NCBI GenBank assembly: GCA_963921195.1
Contig: OY992539.1
Coordinates: forward strand, 36,609,754 to 36,673,753
Direction of reading: 5' to 3'
DNA from: Pegoplata infirma
Taxonomy: Eukaryota > Arthropoda > Insecta > Diptera > Anthomyiidae
Length of the DNA: 64,000 nucleotides
The first letter of the stretch is position 1; each line of letters starts with the position of its first letter. This document shows positions 11,555 to 22,460 of this stretch, piece after piece. The notes beneath the pieces are model-generated. The model was not told the origin of the DNA, made no database searches, and was given only the letters and a program-made list of their open reading frames with translations. The position numbers were made by a program, and so were the translations under genes.

Positions 11555-12000
11555 TAGATATGGATGCGTGAGTGACTTTTGACTCACACTCACTCACGAA
11601 CATATTTTGTTTACTCACACTTACAATCAAGTGAGTAAATTTAAGACAACTCACACTCATGTGCACTCACACAAGTATCACTTACGTTGACTCACACTCA
11701 CAAAACTCTTATTTACAAAAAAAAAATACTACTAATTAAAAAATCTAACAAAATTTTTTGCAAAATTCAAAGTTTAGGCAAATTTGACATAGGCATGTAT
11801 CACAAATTTTATTTGCTTTATTCGTGGCGAAAGGGAATATGAAGCGAAAATAAATCACGCAAACTCACGCAAGAAAATCAACTCACGCACACTCACTCAC
11901 GAATTTTTTTATTCACTCACACAAACTCACAATCACGTGAATAAAATTTGTTTCAGTCACATTCACGCGGCAATCAAAGTCACTCTCACGCGTGTTTCAA
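11555..12000. mobile_element. TCACTCACG-rich hAT-like MITE copy
   Basis: Opens TAGATATGGATGCGTGAGTG and runs through clusters of CACTCACG / GTGAGT to about 12000. An internal non-repeat segment (about 11700-11850) suggests an insertion or fusion of two copies. Confidence 0.65.
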
Positions 12001-13043
12001 GTGAATCTGTTCCTGTGCTCAAAGGGAACCAAATGGAATAGAAAAGGACACAAAATGGAATGAAAAAAACCAAAGAAATAGTATGCAATTTACTCATATT
12101 TCTTTATTCACTGAAATTATTTTCAAATTTTTTTTTTATTCTGAAACTTATATTGTACAAATTTGAGGCCAACCGGATTAAATTAAACCGTGGCGGCCAG
12201 GGATTAAAGTTTCGGATTTCTAAAAAATAAAAAAAAAATTAAAATTATTTGGTGCGGTGAACACGAATATCGAAAAAATCATTTAAGATATTTAAAAAAA
12301 AAAAATCTTAAAATTTCTTCCCCTTGATACTTTCATAGAGCTTGAGACAGTCTCTCATTCAAATTTAATTTGACCAAAATCCTATCATTTTAACCCGTGG
12401 CGCCTTTAGATCAAAACTTTGGAGTTTTGGGAATAGTCCACCAATATTTTGGATTTTTGAAAAATTAATAATAATTATCATGCGATATATTAATTTTGGC
12501 ATGTTGAATATGAATATTTAAAAAAATTCTGAAATTGATCAAGAAGTTTTCGAGATATCGCCATTTGAAATTTGTCAAAAAATTTTAAAACTGGCTGTTT
12601 TTTCCTACGTTCAAGAAATTAAAAGAAAAATCTCAAAATTGTTTTCCTCTGACTATTTCATATTTCATAGCGTGAGACAAACTTTCATTTAATCTTAATT
12701 TGATCTAAATCCGAACAGTTTAACCCATCAAACTACAGTGCAATGTTACGGTATATATCGATCTCTTAATTTAAGTGAATATATATTGTACGAAATTTCA
12801 TTATTCTTAAATAATGTTGAAGTAGGGATTATAATCGTTGTATAAGTGTAAATGCTGTTGGAATACACAGTTTGATATTCATTTTAATTTTTTTTTTTTT
12901 TTGCTTTGTTTTTTGTTCTCACAGAAAAGTGCGTGAAACAATTTCTTGTGATACATATTAAAAAAAATAAACATTAGACAAATTCAATTAAGAAGATATA
13001 TTTGTTTTTCTCACACCGGTAAACGGACTCATAAACATATATA
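12001..13043 (+). repeat. Intron with a diverged dispersed repeat around 12160-12730
   Basis: Three related passages (TTAATTTGACCAAAATCC near 12367, TTAATTTGATCTAAATCCGA near 12698, GGCCAACCGGATTAAATTAA near 12170), each with TTTAACCCRT-like follow-up, suggest an old repeat. Boundaries are not visible, and the remainder is featureless. Confidence 0.45.
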
Positions 13044-13275
13044 CTAGGGTGGACCTTATTTTGTTTATTTTCAATTTTCCAAAATCGGAAACAAGTTTTG
13101 TGTGAGATTTGGGTAAAAAATTTAACAAAGATATGAGCTCGATCGGTTGAAAATTGCAGTGCCGCACCGCAAATCATCCTACGTTTAAGAAATTAAAAAA
13201 CAAATTGTTTGATTAGCTCGAGGCCCAAAAATATTTCTATATATGATATTCTTATAATAGATTATTTTTAAGTTT

Positions 13276-13632
13276 ATTGCTTTAAAAGAGTTTCTCTTCT
13301 CATAGTATATCTATACAGATCAGTTCCCCCCTGCCCCCCCCCCCTAAGGGATCATCATTATTGTAAAATAACAACAACACATATATTATTATGCACCGGT
13401 GGGGGATTAGTATATACAATTTTTGCTTTAAAAGTGTTATTTTTGTTGTGAAACAGATTTTGGACCTTCATAATAGTATTTCTCATTTAACTTGTGAAAC
13501 CTGAAACATTATGTCAGGTTTGATGTTTGGTTGAACAACAATGATTCTCCAAAATCTGCTGATGATCCCTTAGTCGGGGTGAAACTGATCAGTACAGATA
13601 TACTATGAGATGAGTAATTTTTTTAAAGCAAT
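13276..13632. mobile_element. TIR element, ATTGCTTTAAAA ends
   Basis: Ends ATTGCTTTAAAAGAGTTTCT / TTTTTTTAAAGCAAT. The inverted repeat extends to CTCATAGTATATCTATACAG versus CAGTACAGATATACTATGAG and a GATCAGTT / AACTGATC pair. About 357 bp, no coding. Confidence 0.75.
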
Positions 13633-13644
13633 ATATTTATATTT

Positions 13645-13935
13645 TGGGGAATGGGGACTTTCGCAGAGGTGCACTTCGGTGCGGAACGCTCACTGTCTGC
13701 TATTCACTTGGGAATAGCAAGAAGCAATTCCTCTGTATGAATTTTCCAAGCAGCTCACTACTTCCGGTCTTAGACCAAGTATTCCCTGGTAATGCCATTC
13801 AGACAACCGTCTGGTGGCAGCTAGAGTGATAAGGCTAAACCTCCCTAGAGGTAGTTGGCAGCCCCAACACTAGGGTCGTAGGATCGGGATGCAGTGGTCT
13901 AATCAGCCCTCATTCCTAAATCAAAATGATTACAG
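13645..13935 (+). other. GC-richer unclassified block
   Basis: This block is clearly richer in G and C than its surroundings (GGTGCACTTCGGTGCGGAAC; GGCAGCCCCAACACTAGGGT). It contains a 61-codon frame with no recognised domain. It could be a retroelement UTR or tail fragment; I cannot assign it. Confidence 0.5.
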
Positions 13936-14061
13936 AAACGTCAATTAATTCAAATAACGATGACGCCCTATGTTCACTTGGAACTTTTATTTAAGTATTA
14001 ATTAAAAACCTATATGTATTTCTATTTCTATTAATATTTAATTAAATAATGGACATATATA

Positions 14062-15978
14062 TGGGGCATTCAATGTGAAATCGGACACTTTGAAAAACTT
14101 TTTTTTTAGATTTTCCCAATTTGTTTACAGTTTTTAGTACCCTTTGAAAACTCCTTCGTGGTAAATTTTCAGATTTTTTTGATGACCCGTTCAAAAGATA
14201 TCGAATTTTTAAAAAATGGTGGTTTGTTCCTTTACTCAAATTTCTTTTAATCATAACTTCTTCAATAATGGTCCAAATTTCAATTTTTTTTTTTCAAAAT
14301 TTTTGTTTTTTTACGTATTTTCTAAAAAAAAAAACCCAAAAAATTCTTAAAAGCGATCTAGTATGCGATTTTTAAGTTTTAAAATTTAAATCTCATTTTT
14401 GAAAATGTTTGTACTCTTCGTTTTTTTTTTAAATTTTTTTGTGTAAAACTTCTATCAATTCTACAAATTTTTTGCTCAGGAAGATCGTGGGGTAACGATT
14501 ATTACTATTTTTTAAAATTTTTTTAATAAATTTTATTGTAATTTTTCAATCTTAAAATCATTTCTACTGCTCCAATGGTGCGTCATAGAGGGGTCCTTTA
14601 TAAGACCGACCCCCATTAATTTTTACGTATTAACATTTCTTTGGAACAAACTATTACCCTATCTCCAATTTCTAAGGGGGCTCCCACACAAAACTACATT
14701 TTTAAAAATTTGTTCCAACCGCTCTAATAGTGCTAATAGTGCCCTTATTAGTGCCCTTAGAGCAACAAAATGTTTGACCGACCCACAATATTTTTTTAGT
14801 CCAAACATTTTCTCTGAGCACACCTACCCTCTATCTTTAACTGTTAAGGTGGTCCCCATACAATTTTTTTTATTTTTTTTTAAATTTGTTTTATTTAATC
14901 AGCTTCTACCGGTCCAATGGTGCTTCCGAGAGGGGTTATTAGTGAGACCGACCCCCATTTATTTTTACCCTACAACATTTTTTCAAAACATACCTACGCT
15001 CTATCTTCACTCCCTAAGTAGGCTCCCATACAAATAACAGTTGGAGCAAATTTTATAAAAATTTAATTTTGTATGGGAGCCTACTTAGGGAGTGGAGATA
15101 GGTCGTAGGTATGTTTTAAAAAAATGTTGTAGGGTAAAAATAAATGGGGGTTGGTCTCAATACTGACCCCTCCCGGACGCACCATTGGACCGGTAGGAGC
15201 TGATTAAATAAAACAAATTTACAAAAAATAAAAAAAATTGTATGGGTACCGTCTTAACAGTTAAAGATAGAGGGTAGGTGTGTTCAGAGAAAATGTTTCG
15301 ACTAAAAAAATATTATGGGTCGGTCATACATTTTGTTGCTCTAAGGAGACTATTAGGGCAGTTAGAGCGGTTGGAACAAATTTTAAAAAATGTCGTTTTG
15401 TGTGGGAGCCCCCTTAGAAATTGGAGATAGGGTAATAGTTTGTTCCAAAGAAATATTAAGACGTAAAAATTAATGGGGGTCGGTCTTATAAATGACCCCT
15501 CTATGACGCACCATTGGAGCAGTAGAAATGATTTTAAGATTGAAAAATTACAATAAAATTTATTCAAAAAATTTTCAAAAATAGTAATAATCGTTATCCC
15601 ACGATCTTCCTGGGCAAAAAATTTGTAGAATTGATAGAAGTTTTACACAAAAAAATTTCAAAAAAATCGAAGAGTACAAACATTTTCAAAAATGAGATTT
15701 TTTGGGATTTTTTTTTAGAAAATACGTAAAAAACAAAAATTTTGAAAAAAAAAATTTTGAAATTTGGACCATTATTGAAGAAGTTATGATTAAAAGAATT
15801 TTGAGTAAAGGAACAAACCACCAATTTTTAAAAATTCGATATCTTTTGAACGGGTCATCAAAAAAATCTGAAAATTTACCACGAAGGAGTTTTCGAAGGG
15901 TACTAAAAACTGTAAACAAATTGGGAAAATCTAAAAAAAAAGTTTTTCAAAGTGTCCGATTTCACATGGAATGCCCCA
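14062..15978. mobile_element. Complete fold-back element, TGGGGCATTC family (1.9 kb)
   Basis: Termini TGGGGCATTCAATGTGAAAT and inverse, flanked by TA on each side. Practically the whole element is one inverted repeat with its centre near 15050 (GGCTCCCATACAAATAAC facing TTTTGTATGGGAGCC). Both arms carry the GACCGACCCCCATTAATTTT block, the CCGGTCCAATGGTG block and an open frame near the tip (minus 14042-14254, plus 15702-16028). No transposase domain. Confidence 0.92.
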
Positions 15979-16140
15979 TATATATATATATAATATATTT
16001 AAAAATATCTATTATGAGAATATCATAAATAGAAATATTTTTGGGCCTCGAGCTAGAATGTTTTTTACATTAACCTCATAAACAAATTTTGAGCTCCGAT
16101 TTTAGAAAATCGAAATTTAGCCCAATGAGGTCCACCTTAA

Positions 16141-17040
16141 TACACACACCTACACTTTATGCTTAAACAATGTTCTAATGAGACATTAACATTGTTGTGT
16201 AGTGGTAGGAGAATTTTGTGCAAGTGTGTTTGTGTGTTTGAGTTTATAAGATATACGTTTAGTATGTTTTAAAAGATAAGGTGATTATCACGTTATATTG
16301 TGTCATATCATATCATTATACAAGTATGTGTTTAAGATCCGTACAAATACACACTCATACATACACTCTACCACCAGTATTGTCTTTTGAACGTCTGCGT
16401 TTAATTTTTGGAATGCTTTAAAATTTTTGTTCATCTGTGTTTGTTTGCTGTGTATGTTTTTGACTGTATTTTTGGGTGCAAAATTGTTTGGTAACTGCTT
16501 TTTGGTATGTGTCATAAATGTACGTGTTCCTTGCAACATTTTTGTCTTCATCTGTATAAAATACGTATGTATTCGGTTTTTTGGTAATAAAGGATTCTTC
16601 GCGTAATTCTGGCGATAATTCAAAAATATGTATTGTAATTTTCTTATACGTAAATGTTTTTAAAATACCTTTAACGCCCTAATGAGTTTTCAAGGGATTA
16701 TATTTAAAGGTTTTATGGAATTAGATAAAGTTTTTTGTTTTTGTTATATTTTACACAAAAGAGGGTAGATAAACTTTTGGCAATAATTTTTTGTGAATGA
16801 ACAACTTAAATTGGAAAATTAATGTGAAAGGAATTTAGGATTCTAACACGAAAAAACATATTTTTTTTTTAAAAATTAGTAAAAAAAACTTTTCAAAAAA
16901 TCTTATAATTTTTAGTCGGTTGTTTTTGCTGAATTCTTGATTTTAATGGAATGCTTTGTCAGTCAATCTCAGTAAGCAACTAATTTTAATCCTTTGATCA
17001 AGTATTTTTATGTATTTTTTCTGTTAAATTACAACTTATT
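16141..17040 (+). other. Intron sequence, no element recognised
   Basis: AT-rich with TG-rich patches at 16210-16240. The 106-codon minus frame (16303-16623) has no recognisable domain. Confidence 0.55.
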
Positions 17041-17044
17041 TTTA

Positions 17045-17285
17045 ATAACTTTAACCTAACGGAAAACTGGTAACAATGTCCGTCGTCTCGTTGTAGCGAT
17101 ATTGACCTAGGATTCTGGTGGGAATCGAACCCAATTCGACCATTCAGTAAGTACTTGACCGATTGCAGTAAAATTTATACCAGTTATAGCTAACGTAATT
17201 TTAATTTAAACTTATATTTCGACGGAGGACCCCACATGTCCAATAGGGGCGCCTCCAGTGGCCCCTAAAGTAGGACACCTTTTGC
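17045..17285 (-). repeat. tRNA-derived SINE-like fragment split by a short dispersed repeat
   Basis: GTCTCGTTGTAGCGATATTG, GGGAATCGAACCCA and GGGGCGCCTCCAGT match the order of the better copy at 42630-42756. Between them sits a roughly 100-bp repeat (17141-17240; GTACTTGACCGATTGCAG, AGCTAACGTAATTTT, GGACCCCACATG) that also occurs at 34028-34130 and 44990-45080. It therefore looks inserted. Confidence 0.55.
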
Positions 17286-17664
17286 ATACAAAGATTTTAA
17301 GTGCTTGCCACTTTGTTGTTTATTATTCGATTTTTATGAAGTTTGAATTTTTAAAGCGCTAAGAAATACCTAAAAAAACATGATTGAAGAATTCGTTATC
17401 TCTTTTACTTTCCGATTTATAGCCATTTGAATGGGGAAAATTTTAATTTTTTTCCGATCCTGGTCCAGTTTTTCGGGAATGGGTTGGTCATCTAACGTCC
17501 AACATTTTTCATACATTAATTTTAGTCAGCTAGAGAAATTTGTGATATTTTAAAACTATAACGAATAAAATAAAAAAAAAAATTGTGATTTTTAGCCCAA
17601 AAAGAGCCAACACTCTTTTGCTTCCATCTTAAAAGTTTCGTTCAGAACATGCCAATTTTTTTTT

Positions 17665-18228
17665 GTACCCTCCACTTAGTGACAGAGAGTCTAGGACCCT
17701 CTAGACCGAAATATCGGTATAGGACCCCATAAAATATATATAATTGTTGATCAGTGATCGATTTTAAGACATTCTAGCGATGTCCGTCTGTCCGTCTGTC
17801 TGTGGAAATGGTGATCACGACCAAAATATTACACGGAGATGACTCAAACTTAACGTATTTATTGGAAGTTCTCCTGAGCAGTTTGGTATTGCATTTGAGC
17901 GATATCGGTTAAGCGGTTCAAAAGTTATGAACGAAAATGTAAGGACACCTCAAAAATTTTGGTACATTCAATATAACCTAAAAATACAAAATGCTTTAAT
18001 TCGGCTGCTGGTTGACATATGTGAACATAATTGAACACCGAAAGGTACTCAAACAAGTACGAACACATTTTTTTATAAAAAAAAAGAAAAAATGGCGGAT
18101 TTTTTTCCAAAATTTTTTTTCGTTGAATTTTTTTTGAAATTTTTTTAAAGTTTTTTGCAATAATCTTTTTGAAATTATGGAGGATATCAATACATTCGGC
18201 AAGGCCGAATTTAACTTTTTTACTTGTT
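17665..18228 (+). mobile_element. Helentron, full-length
   Basis: 5' GTACCCTCCACTTAGTGACA, GATCGATTTTAAGACATTCT, GTCCGTCTGTCCGTCTGTCT, TTGAGCGATATCGGTTAAGC, and a 3' hairpin TTCGGCAAGGCCGAAT followed by TTTTTTACTTGTT. Same subfamily as 4496-5081. Confidence 0.9.
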
Positions 18229-18272
18229 AATGATCTGAAAGGCAATATCAGGTAGATGATTTAAAAAAAATA

Positions 18273-18785
18273 GTGACATGACATAATCCCCACGGACATA
18301 ACCCCCATTTCCGTTAATGTGACTATGACCGAAAAAAATTTGGACATAATCCCAATAAAAAATGGACATAATTCACAGTTTTACGGGGCAATGACCTCGT
18401 AAAAAGTGGACATAATCCCCATTACTGGGATTATGTCTACTATACTAATAGGTCATAATCCCAATAATTATGTGAAATTTTTTTTGTCTTGAAAGTTTTT
18501 CTTCGTAGACGGCCTTCGGCCGGGCTTAGGGATTACAAACTTCATGCATTAAACCCACCCTCTCCGCAAAATAAAGGGATAATATAATATGGATGGGGGT
18601 TATGACCGAAAAACTTTCGGTCGTAATCCCAACAGGGAAGGGACATAATCCCCATTGGGACTATGACCGTTTTTGAAATGGTCATAGTCCCCACAACTAA
18701 TATGGAGATTATGTCCGTAACATATTGGGTCATAATCCCCATTTCCGTTATGGGTATAATGTCCGTGAGGAGTATGTCCTGTCAC
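18273..18785. mobile_element. TIR element, GTGACA ends, rich in GGACATAATCCCC
   Basis: The left end GTGACATGACATAATCCCCA and the right end inverse of GTGACAGGACATACTCCTCA give TIRs of about 30 bp with mismatches. The interior repeats GGACATAATCCC and GGTCATAATCCC in both orientations. It carries the GGCCTTCGGCCGGGCTTAGG module (about 18510-18570) shared with 22985-23212. Confidence 0.75.
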
Positions 18786-18799
18786 CAAAAAAAATAGCG

Positions 18800-19060
18800 T
18801 GTCAAAATTTCTTGTTTTGAGCTCCCCAGCCTCATTGAAAGTTGACCCATTTTTAACAAAAATTTCAATTTTACCAACCCTGGGAATAGCTGGGCAACGG
18901 TGGGAGCAAATTGTTAATAAATGGCATTTTGTATGGGAGGTCACTTACGGAGTGGAGAAAGGGGGTAGGTATGTTCGGAAAAAATGTTTGTAGGGAAAAA
19001 TTAATGAGGTTCAGTCATACATTTTACCCCTCTTAGGGGAACCATGTGTGCGCTATGAGC
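18800..19060. repeat. Diverged arm of the TGGGGCATTC fold-back superfamily
   Basis: GGGAGCAAATTGTTAATAAA, TTTTGTATGGGAGGTCACTT, GGAGTGGAGAAAGGGGGTAG, then AATTAATGAGGTTCAGTCAT, follow the order of the 14062-15978 arms. Confidence 0.6.
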
Positions 19061-19093
19061 TTAGGACATAAGATTAAAAACAAAATTTTAAAC

Positions 19094-19852
19094 AAAACAA
19101 GTAGGAGTGTCAAATTTGGATGTGCCGAATCATTTATACCCTCCAACATGTAAGCAAAAACAAATGAGAGTGTTAAATTCGGCTGTGCCGAATCTTTAAT
19201 ACCCTCCAACTTACAAAAAAAATAAATTGCAGGGGCGTTTTATTTTTTTTTTGGGGTTGGTCGGTATGGTTAGTTGGGAGAAAAATTTCCTCTCGAATAT
19301 GTGTTTTAAAATTCATTCTTATGCTTTTTGCACTAAAGAAATGCAGTTTATCATAATTAAAAAAAAAAAATATTCCACTCGCATAGAAGGGGGCGGACAA
19401 AAAAAAAACGACATTTTCTAATTTTTAGAGTCCAAATGCAGGACTTTGAGCTTCTTGTAGCATAAAATGTTGCATTTGTTAAACAAAAACACAAAAAATC
19501 ATGTAAAATAGTGATATTTTTCGGAGGTTGTTTTAGTTCTTCAAGGGGGAACTTTTTTCCCCCTGGTCCAATTTTGCTCATTTACGAAATTAACCTGCCT
19601 AGGAATATAAGACATATTCGTGCCAAATGTCGGGAGTCTAGCTCTTTTATTTTAGACTGCATAGTGTTAACTACAGACGGACAGACGGACGGACGGACAA
19701 ACGGACGGACGGACGAAGATCACTGGAATGTGTTAGAATCGATCACTGATCATAAATACATATACTTTATGGGGTCCTAGACCGATATTTTGATGCGTTA
19801 CACACGGAATGACAAAGTGAATATACCCCCATACTGTAGGAGGAGTATAAAA
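19094..19852 (-). mobile_element. Helentron cluster, copy 1 (with a short extra 3' end)
   Basis: In minus orientation it begins with a truncated 3' end (GTGTCAAATTTGGATGTGCC), followed about 70 bp on by a second 3' hairpin AAATTCGGCTGTGCCGAATC. It runs through (GACG)n (19676-19715), AGAATCGATCACTGATCATA and TATTTTGATGCGTTACACAC to a degraded 5' end GGAGGAGTATA. It is a different 3' hairpin subfamily (loop TGT) from 4496-5081. Confidence 0.8.
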
Positions 19853-19856
19853 AAAA

Positions 19857-20624
19857 AACAAGTGAGAGTGTTAAATTCGGCTGTGCCTAATCTTTTATAC
19901 CCCCAACATGTAAAAAACTACAAAAAAATTACAGTGGCGTTTTTTTGAGGGGGGGGGGCAAGGCGGGGGAGGGGTCGTTGAGCTGGGGAACCCCTATGCC
20001 CGTGCGGTATATTTTTACAAGTTCATTTTTGTCTGCTTTGTGCACTAAAGTATTATAGTTTTATTATTATTTAAGTTATTTTTTATCCACGCCTTTAAAA
20101 GAGGGGCCGGCCAAAAAAAAATTTTTTTGATCCCCTGGGTCCAAGCGCAGGTATATAAACTTATGCGAACATAAACATGTTTAATTCGATTCAAGAATTA
20201 AAAAAAATCGTCTAAGGGCGGATTACTCAATGAAAAGTTTGCTGCTAACTGCCGATTTAACGGAGCCTTTTGTAAAAATTTGTATGAAGAAGTTAAATTT
20301 AACGGAGAGTTATTTTATAACGCAGCATTAAGTAATCCAGCCTAAAAAATTTTAATTTTTAAGAGGTTTGTTTAGTTCTTCAAGGCGGAACTTTTTTCCC
20401 CCCTGGTCCGATTTGGCCCATTTCCAAACTTAATCTGCCTAGGACCAAAAGACATATTTATGCCAAACTTAAGGGGTCTAGCTCATTTGCATCGTGATAA
20501 CTACAGACGGACAGACGGACATCGCTAGAATGTCTTAAAATAGATCACTGATCGATAATATACTTTATGGGGTCCCCGACCGATGTTTCGATGCATTACA
20601 CATACTGTAGTTGTGGGGTATAAA
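19857..20624 (-). mobile_element. Helentron cluster, copy 2
   Basis: ACAAGTGAGAGTGTTAAATTCGG opens it directly after copy 1. It continues through GACGGACAGACGGACATCGC and GATCACTGATCGATAATATA to TGTAGTTGTGGGGTATA. The head-to-tail arrangement with copy 1 is notable. Confidence 0.8.
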
Positions 20625-20737
20625 AAAATCAGAGGCGTGTTGTTTTTGAGTGGGAGGGGGGTGTCGGTGTTAGACGTTGGAGGACAGCTTTCCCCTTGCG
20701 ATAAGTGTTGACAAATAGATTAATTATTTTTGTTTTT

Positions 20738-21235
20738 CTGTAAAGACAGTTGAGCTCAGGCTCTAATTATAATTATGTACTTAGATCAGAGTTGATGAAG
20801 GAGAGGAGGACGAATGATGATTACTAAAAAATTGAATTTATTCACCATAATGCAATTTCACCTTCTTCTCTACGAAAAATCAACAGCAACAACCACACTA
20901 GAATTGAAAAACCCATTATTTAGTTGATACTTGCTTAACAGCCAACTTAGCGTATCGGTCTAGAGTGATCGTACCTAAGAGGCAGTTAATAGCAAAAACA
21001 TTACAGATCATGGGTTCAATCCTTGGCGGCTGCGATCTGTTAATAATTTTCACATATAGAATATAATTGACTATTAACTGAATAAATTTGACATTAAAAG
21101 TTTTTTTGATGATTATAATAACTGGATTATATGAAACTAGTAAAAAACGAACCAGGATGTCTTAAATTTTTAGAAAAATAAATTTTTCTTTCACACCTTT
21201 CTCAATTCAAACCATATATAACAAGACTAATTATG
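20738..21235 (+). mobile_element. TIR element carrying tRNA-like promoter boxes, copy 1
   Basis: The left end is CTGTAAAGACAGTTGAGCTC followed by AGGCTCTAATTATAATTATG. The right side contains the inverse of AATTTTTCTAAAAATTTAAG and TATATATGGTTTGAATTGAG, and stops before the second TIR. In the middle, 20949-20959 (TAGCGTATCGG) resembles an A box and 21014-21022 (GTTCAATCC) fits B box GWTCRANNC. Other copies are at 63232 and 63874. Confidence 0.65.
20948..21040 (+). ncRNA. tRNA-like pol III promoter segment (SINE head-like)
   Basis: A-box-like TAGCGTATCGG and B-box-like GTTCAATCC lie about 55 bp apart, in the order expected of an internal pol III promoter. I could not fold a full cloverleaf, so this is not called a functional tRNA. 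Confidence 0.45.
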
Positions 21236-21615
21236 TTTTTAGCATTTAATTAATACAATTTTATCATTAATTTAAATATTTTTTTTATACCCACTTGTTC
21301 AAAAAGGGGCGGGCCAAATAAAATAGTATTTTCTGACTCCCTTGGTCCAAAGGCATTTATTAAACAAATACACACAAATAGCATGTAAAAAGTTGTGTTT
21401 TCCGTTGTAGTTTTAGTTTCTTAAGGGCGACATTTTTTCCCCAAGTCCGGTTTTGCCCATCTCCGAGACAGACAAACGGACATCGCTAAAATGTCTTAGA
21501 ATCGATCATTGATCAATAATATATATACTTTGTGGGGTCCTGGACCGATATTTCGATGCGTTACATACGGATTGACAATGTGAGTATACCACCATACTGT
21601 GTTTGAAGGGTATTA

Positions 21616-21995
21616 AAAATTTATGGGGACCACCTTAAGCGTTGAAGTTTGAGTGTAGGCACACTTGGGACCTAAGCATTGAGGCATTACTTTTTTCATG
21701 TAAAATGCCAATGAAATAACAGGCACTGGCATTGTGTTTTCATACAAAAGTAATGCCAGGTCCCAAGTATGAGTGTAGGTATGTTCTGAGAAAATGTTGG
21801 TATTGAAAAAATATTGGAGGTCGGTCATACGTTTGACTCGTCTAGGGGTAACCCTGGGGCAGTTAAAGCGGTAGGAGCAAATATCATAAAAATTGTATTT
21901 TGTATGGAAAACCACTTAAGGACTGGAGATAGGGAGTAGGTTTGTTCAGAACAAGTGTTGGGGTGTATAAATTAATGGGGGTGGATCTTACATTG
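21616..21995. repeat. Diverged fold-back arm with a small palindromic insertion
   Basis: TATGGGGACCACCTTAAGCG, GAAAATGTTGGTATTGAAAA, GAGGTCGGTCATACGTTTGA and GGGGCAGTTAAAGCGGTAGG match the order of the TGGGGCATTC arms. Within it, ACTTGGGACCT (about 21661) and AGGTCCCAAGT (about 21768) bound a roughly 110-bp inverted-repeat insertion. Confidence 0.6.
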
Positions 21996-21999
21996 CACC

Positions 22000-22460
22000 C
22001 AGAAAAGTCATTCAAGCTGACCGAATTGATGACACCGATGGCAACAGATTGCCTTATTTCAAGCCCAAATTCAGAAACTATTCAATTCACAACAATTTAA
22101 AATTACCCAAATTCTCATACGTGGTCTTAAGGAGTGACGATCGACCTTTTGGTGTGTCAATTAAAAAGTTGAAACCAAGAAGTTGAAACTTACACAAGTG
22201 ACGTGGACTACGTTCCTTGTCGGAGACGTTATAAGAGTTGAAACCAATGCTGTTACAGGGAAGTCACCAATAACATAGACGTATTATAAACGTCAGGACT
22301 TATTGGTAAGACAATATGTGGACAAGAAAGCTTCTAAGTGTTCGATTACTGCATTGTCAACAACATTACAAGTCAATGTTGCTAAAAAGTCACTATATAC
22401 TATGACCGAACCAACCGGAGATGAGGACGAAAGTAATAGAAACGGAAGTTAAACCGATTT
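22000..22460 (+). pseudogene. Unidentified coding-like block with frame breaks
   Basis: Composition is less AT-rich than the surroundings. Frame 1 stays open about 60 codons (contains DRIDDTDGNRLPYFKPKF and KFSYVVLRSDDRPFGV) and then stops at TGA near 22185. A second frame stays open to 22280 (GDVIRVETNAVTGK). After one TAG it is open again to a TAA at 22450 (QYVDKKASKCS, TEPTGDEDES). I do not recognise the family. It could be a decayed transposon, viral or host gene fragment. Confidence 0.45.

Larger units (their letters stand above)
13044..16140. mobile_element. Outer fold-back element hosting other insertions
   Basis: Terminal CTAGGGTGGACCTTATTTTG is inverse to AATGAGGTCCACCTTAA, with TA on both sides. 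Internal arms also pair: AAAATCGGAAACAAG against CTCCGATTTTAGAAAAT, and AGCTCGAGGCCCAAAAATAT against ATATTTTTGGGCCTCGAGCT. The centre has been filled by 13276-13632, a GC-richer block and 14062-15978. Confidence 0.7.
20630..21615 (-). mobile_element. Helentron cluster, copy 3, interrupted
   Basis: The first part (AGAGGCGTGTTGTTTTTGAG) and the second part (CCACTTGTTCAAAAAGGGGC to CCATACTGTGTTTGAAGGGT) are collinear with copies 1 and 2. They are separated by the TIR/tRNA-like element at 20738-21235. The 3' hairpin end is missing. Confidence 0.7.
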
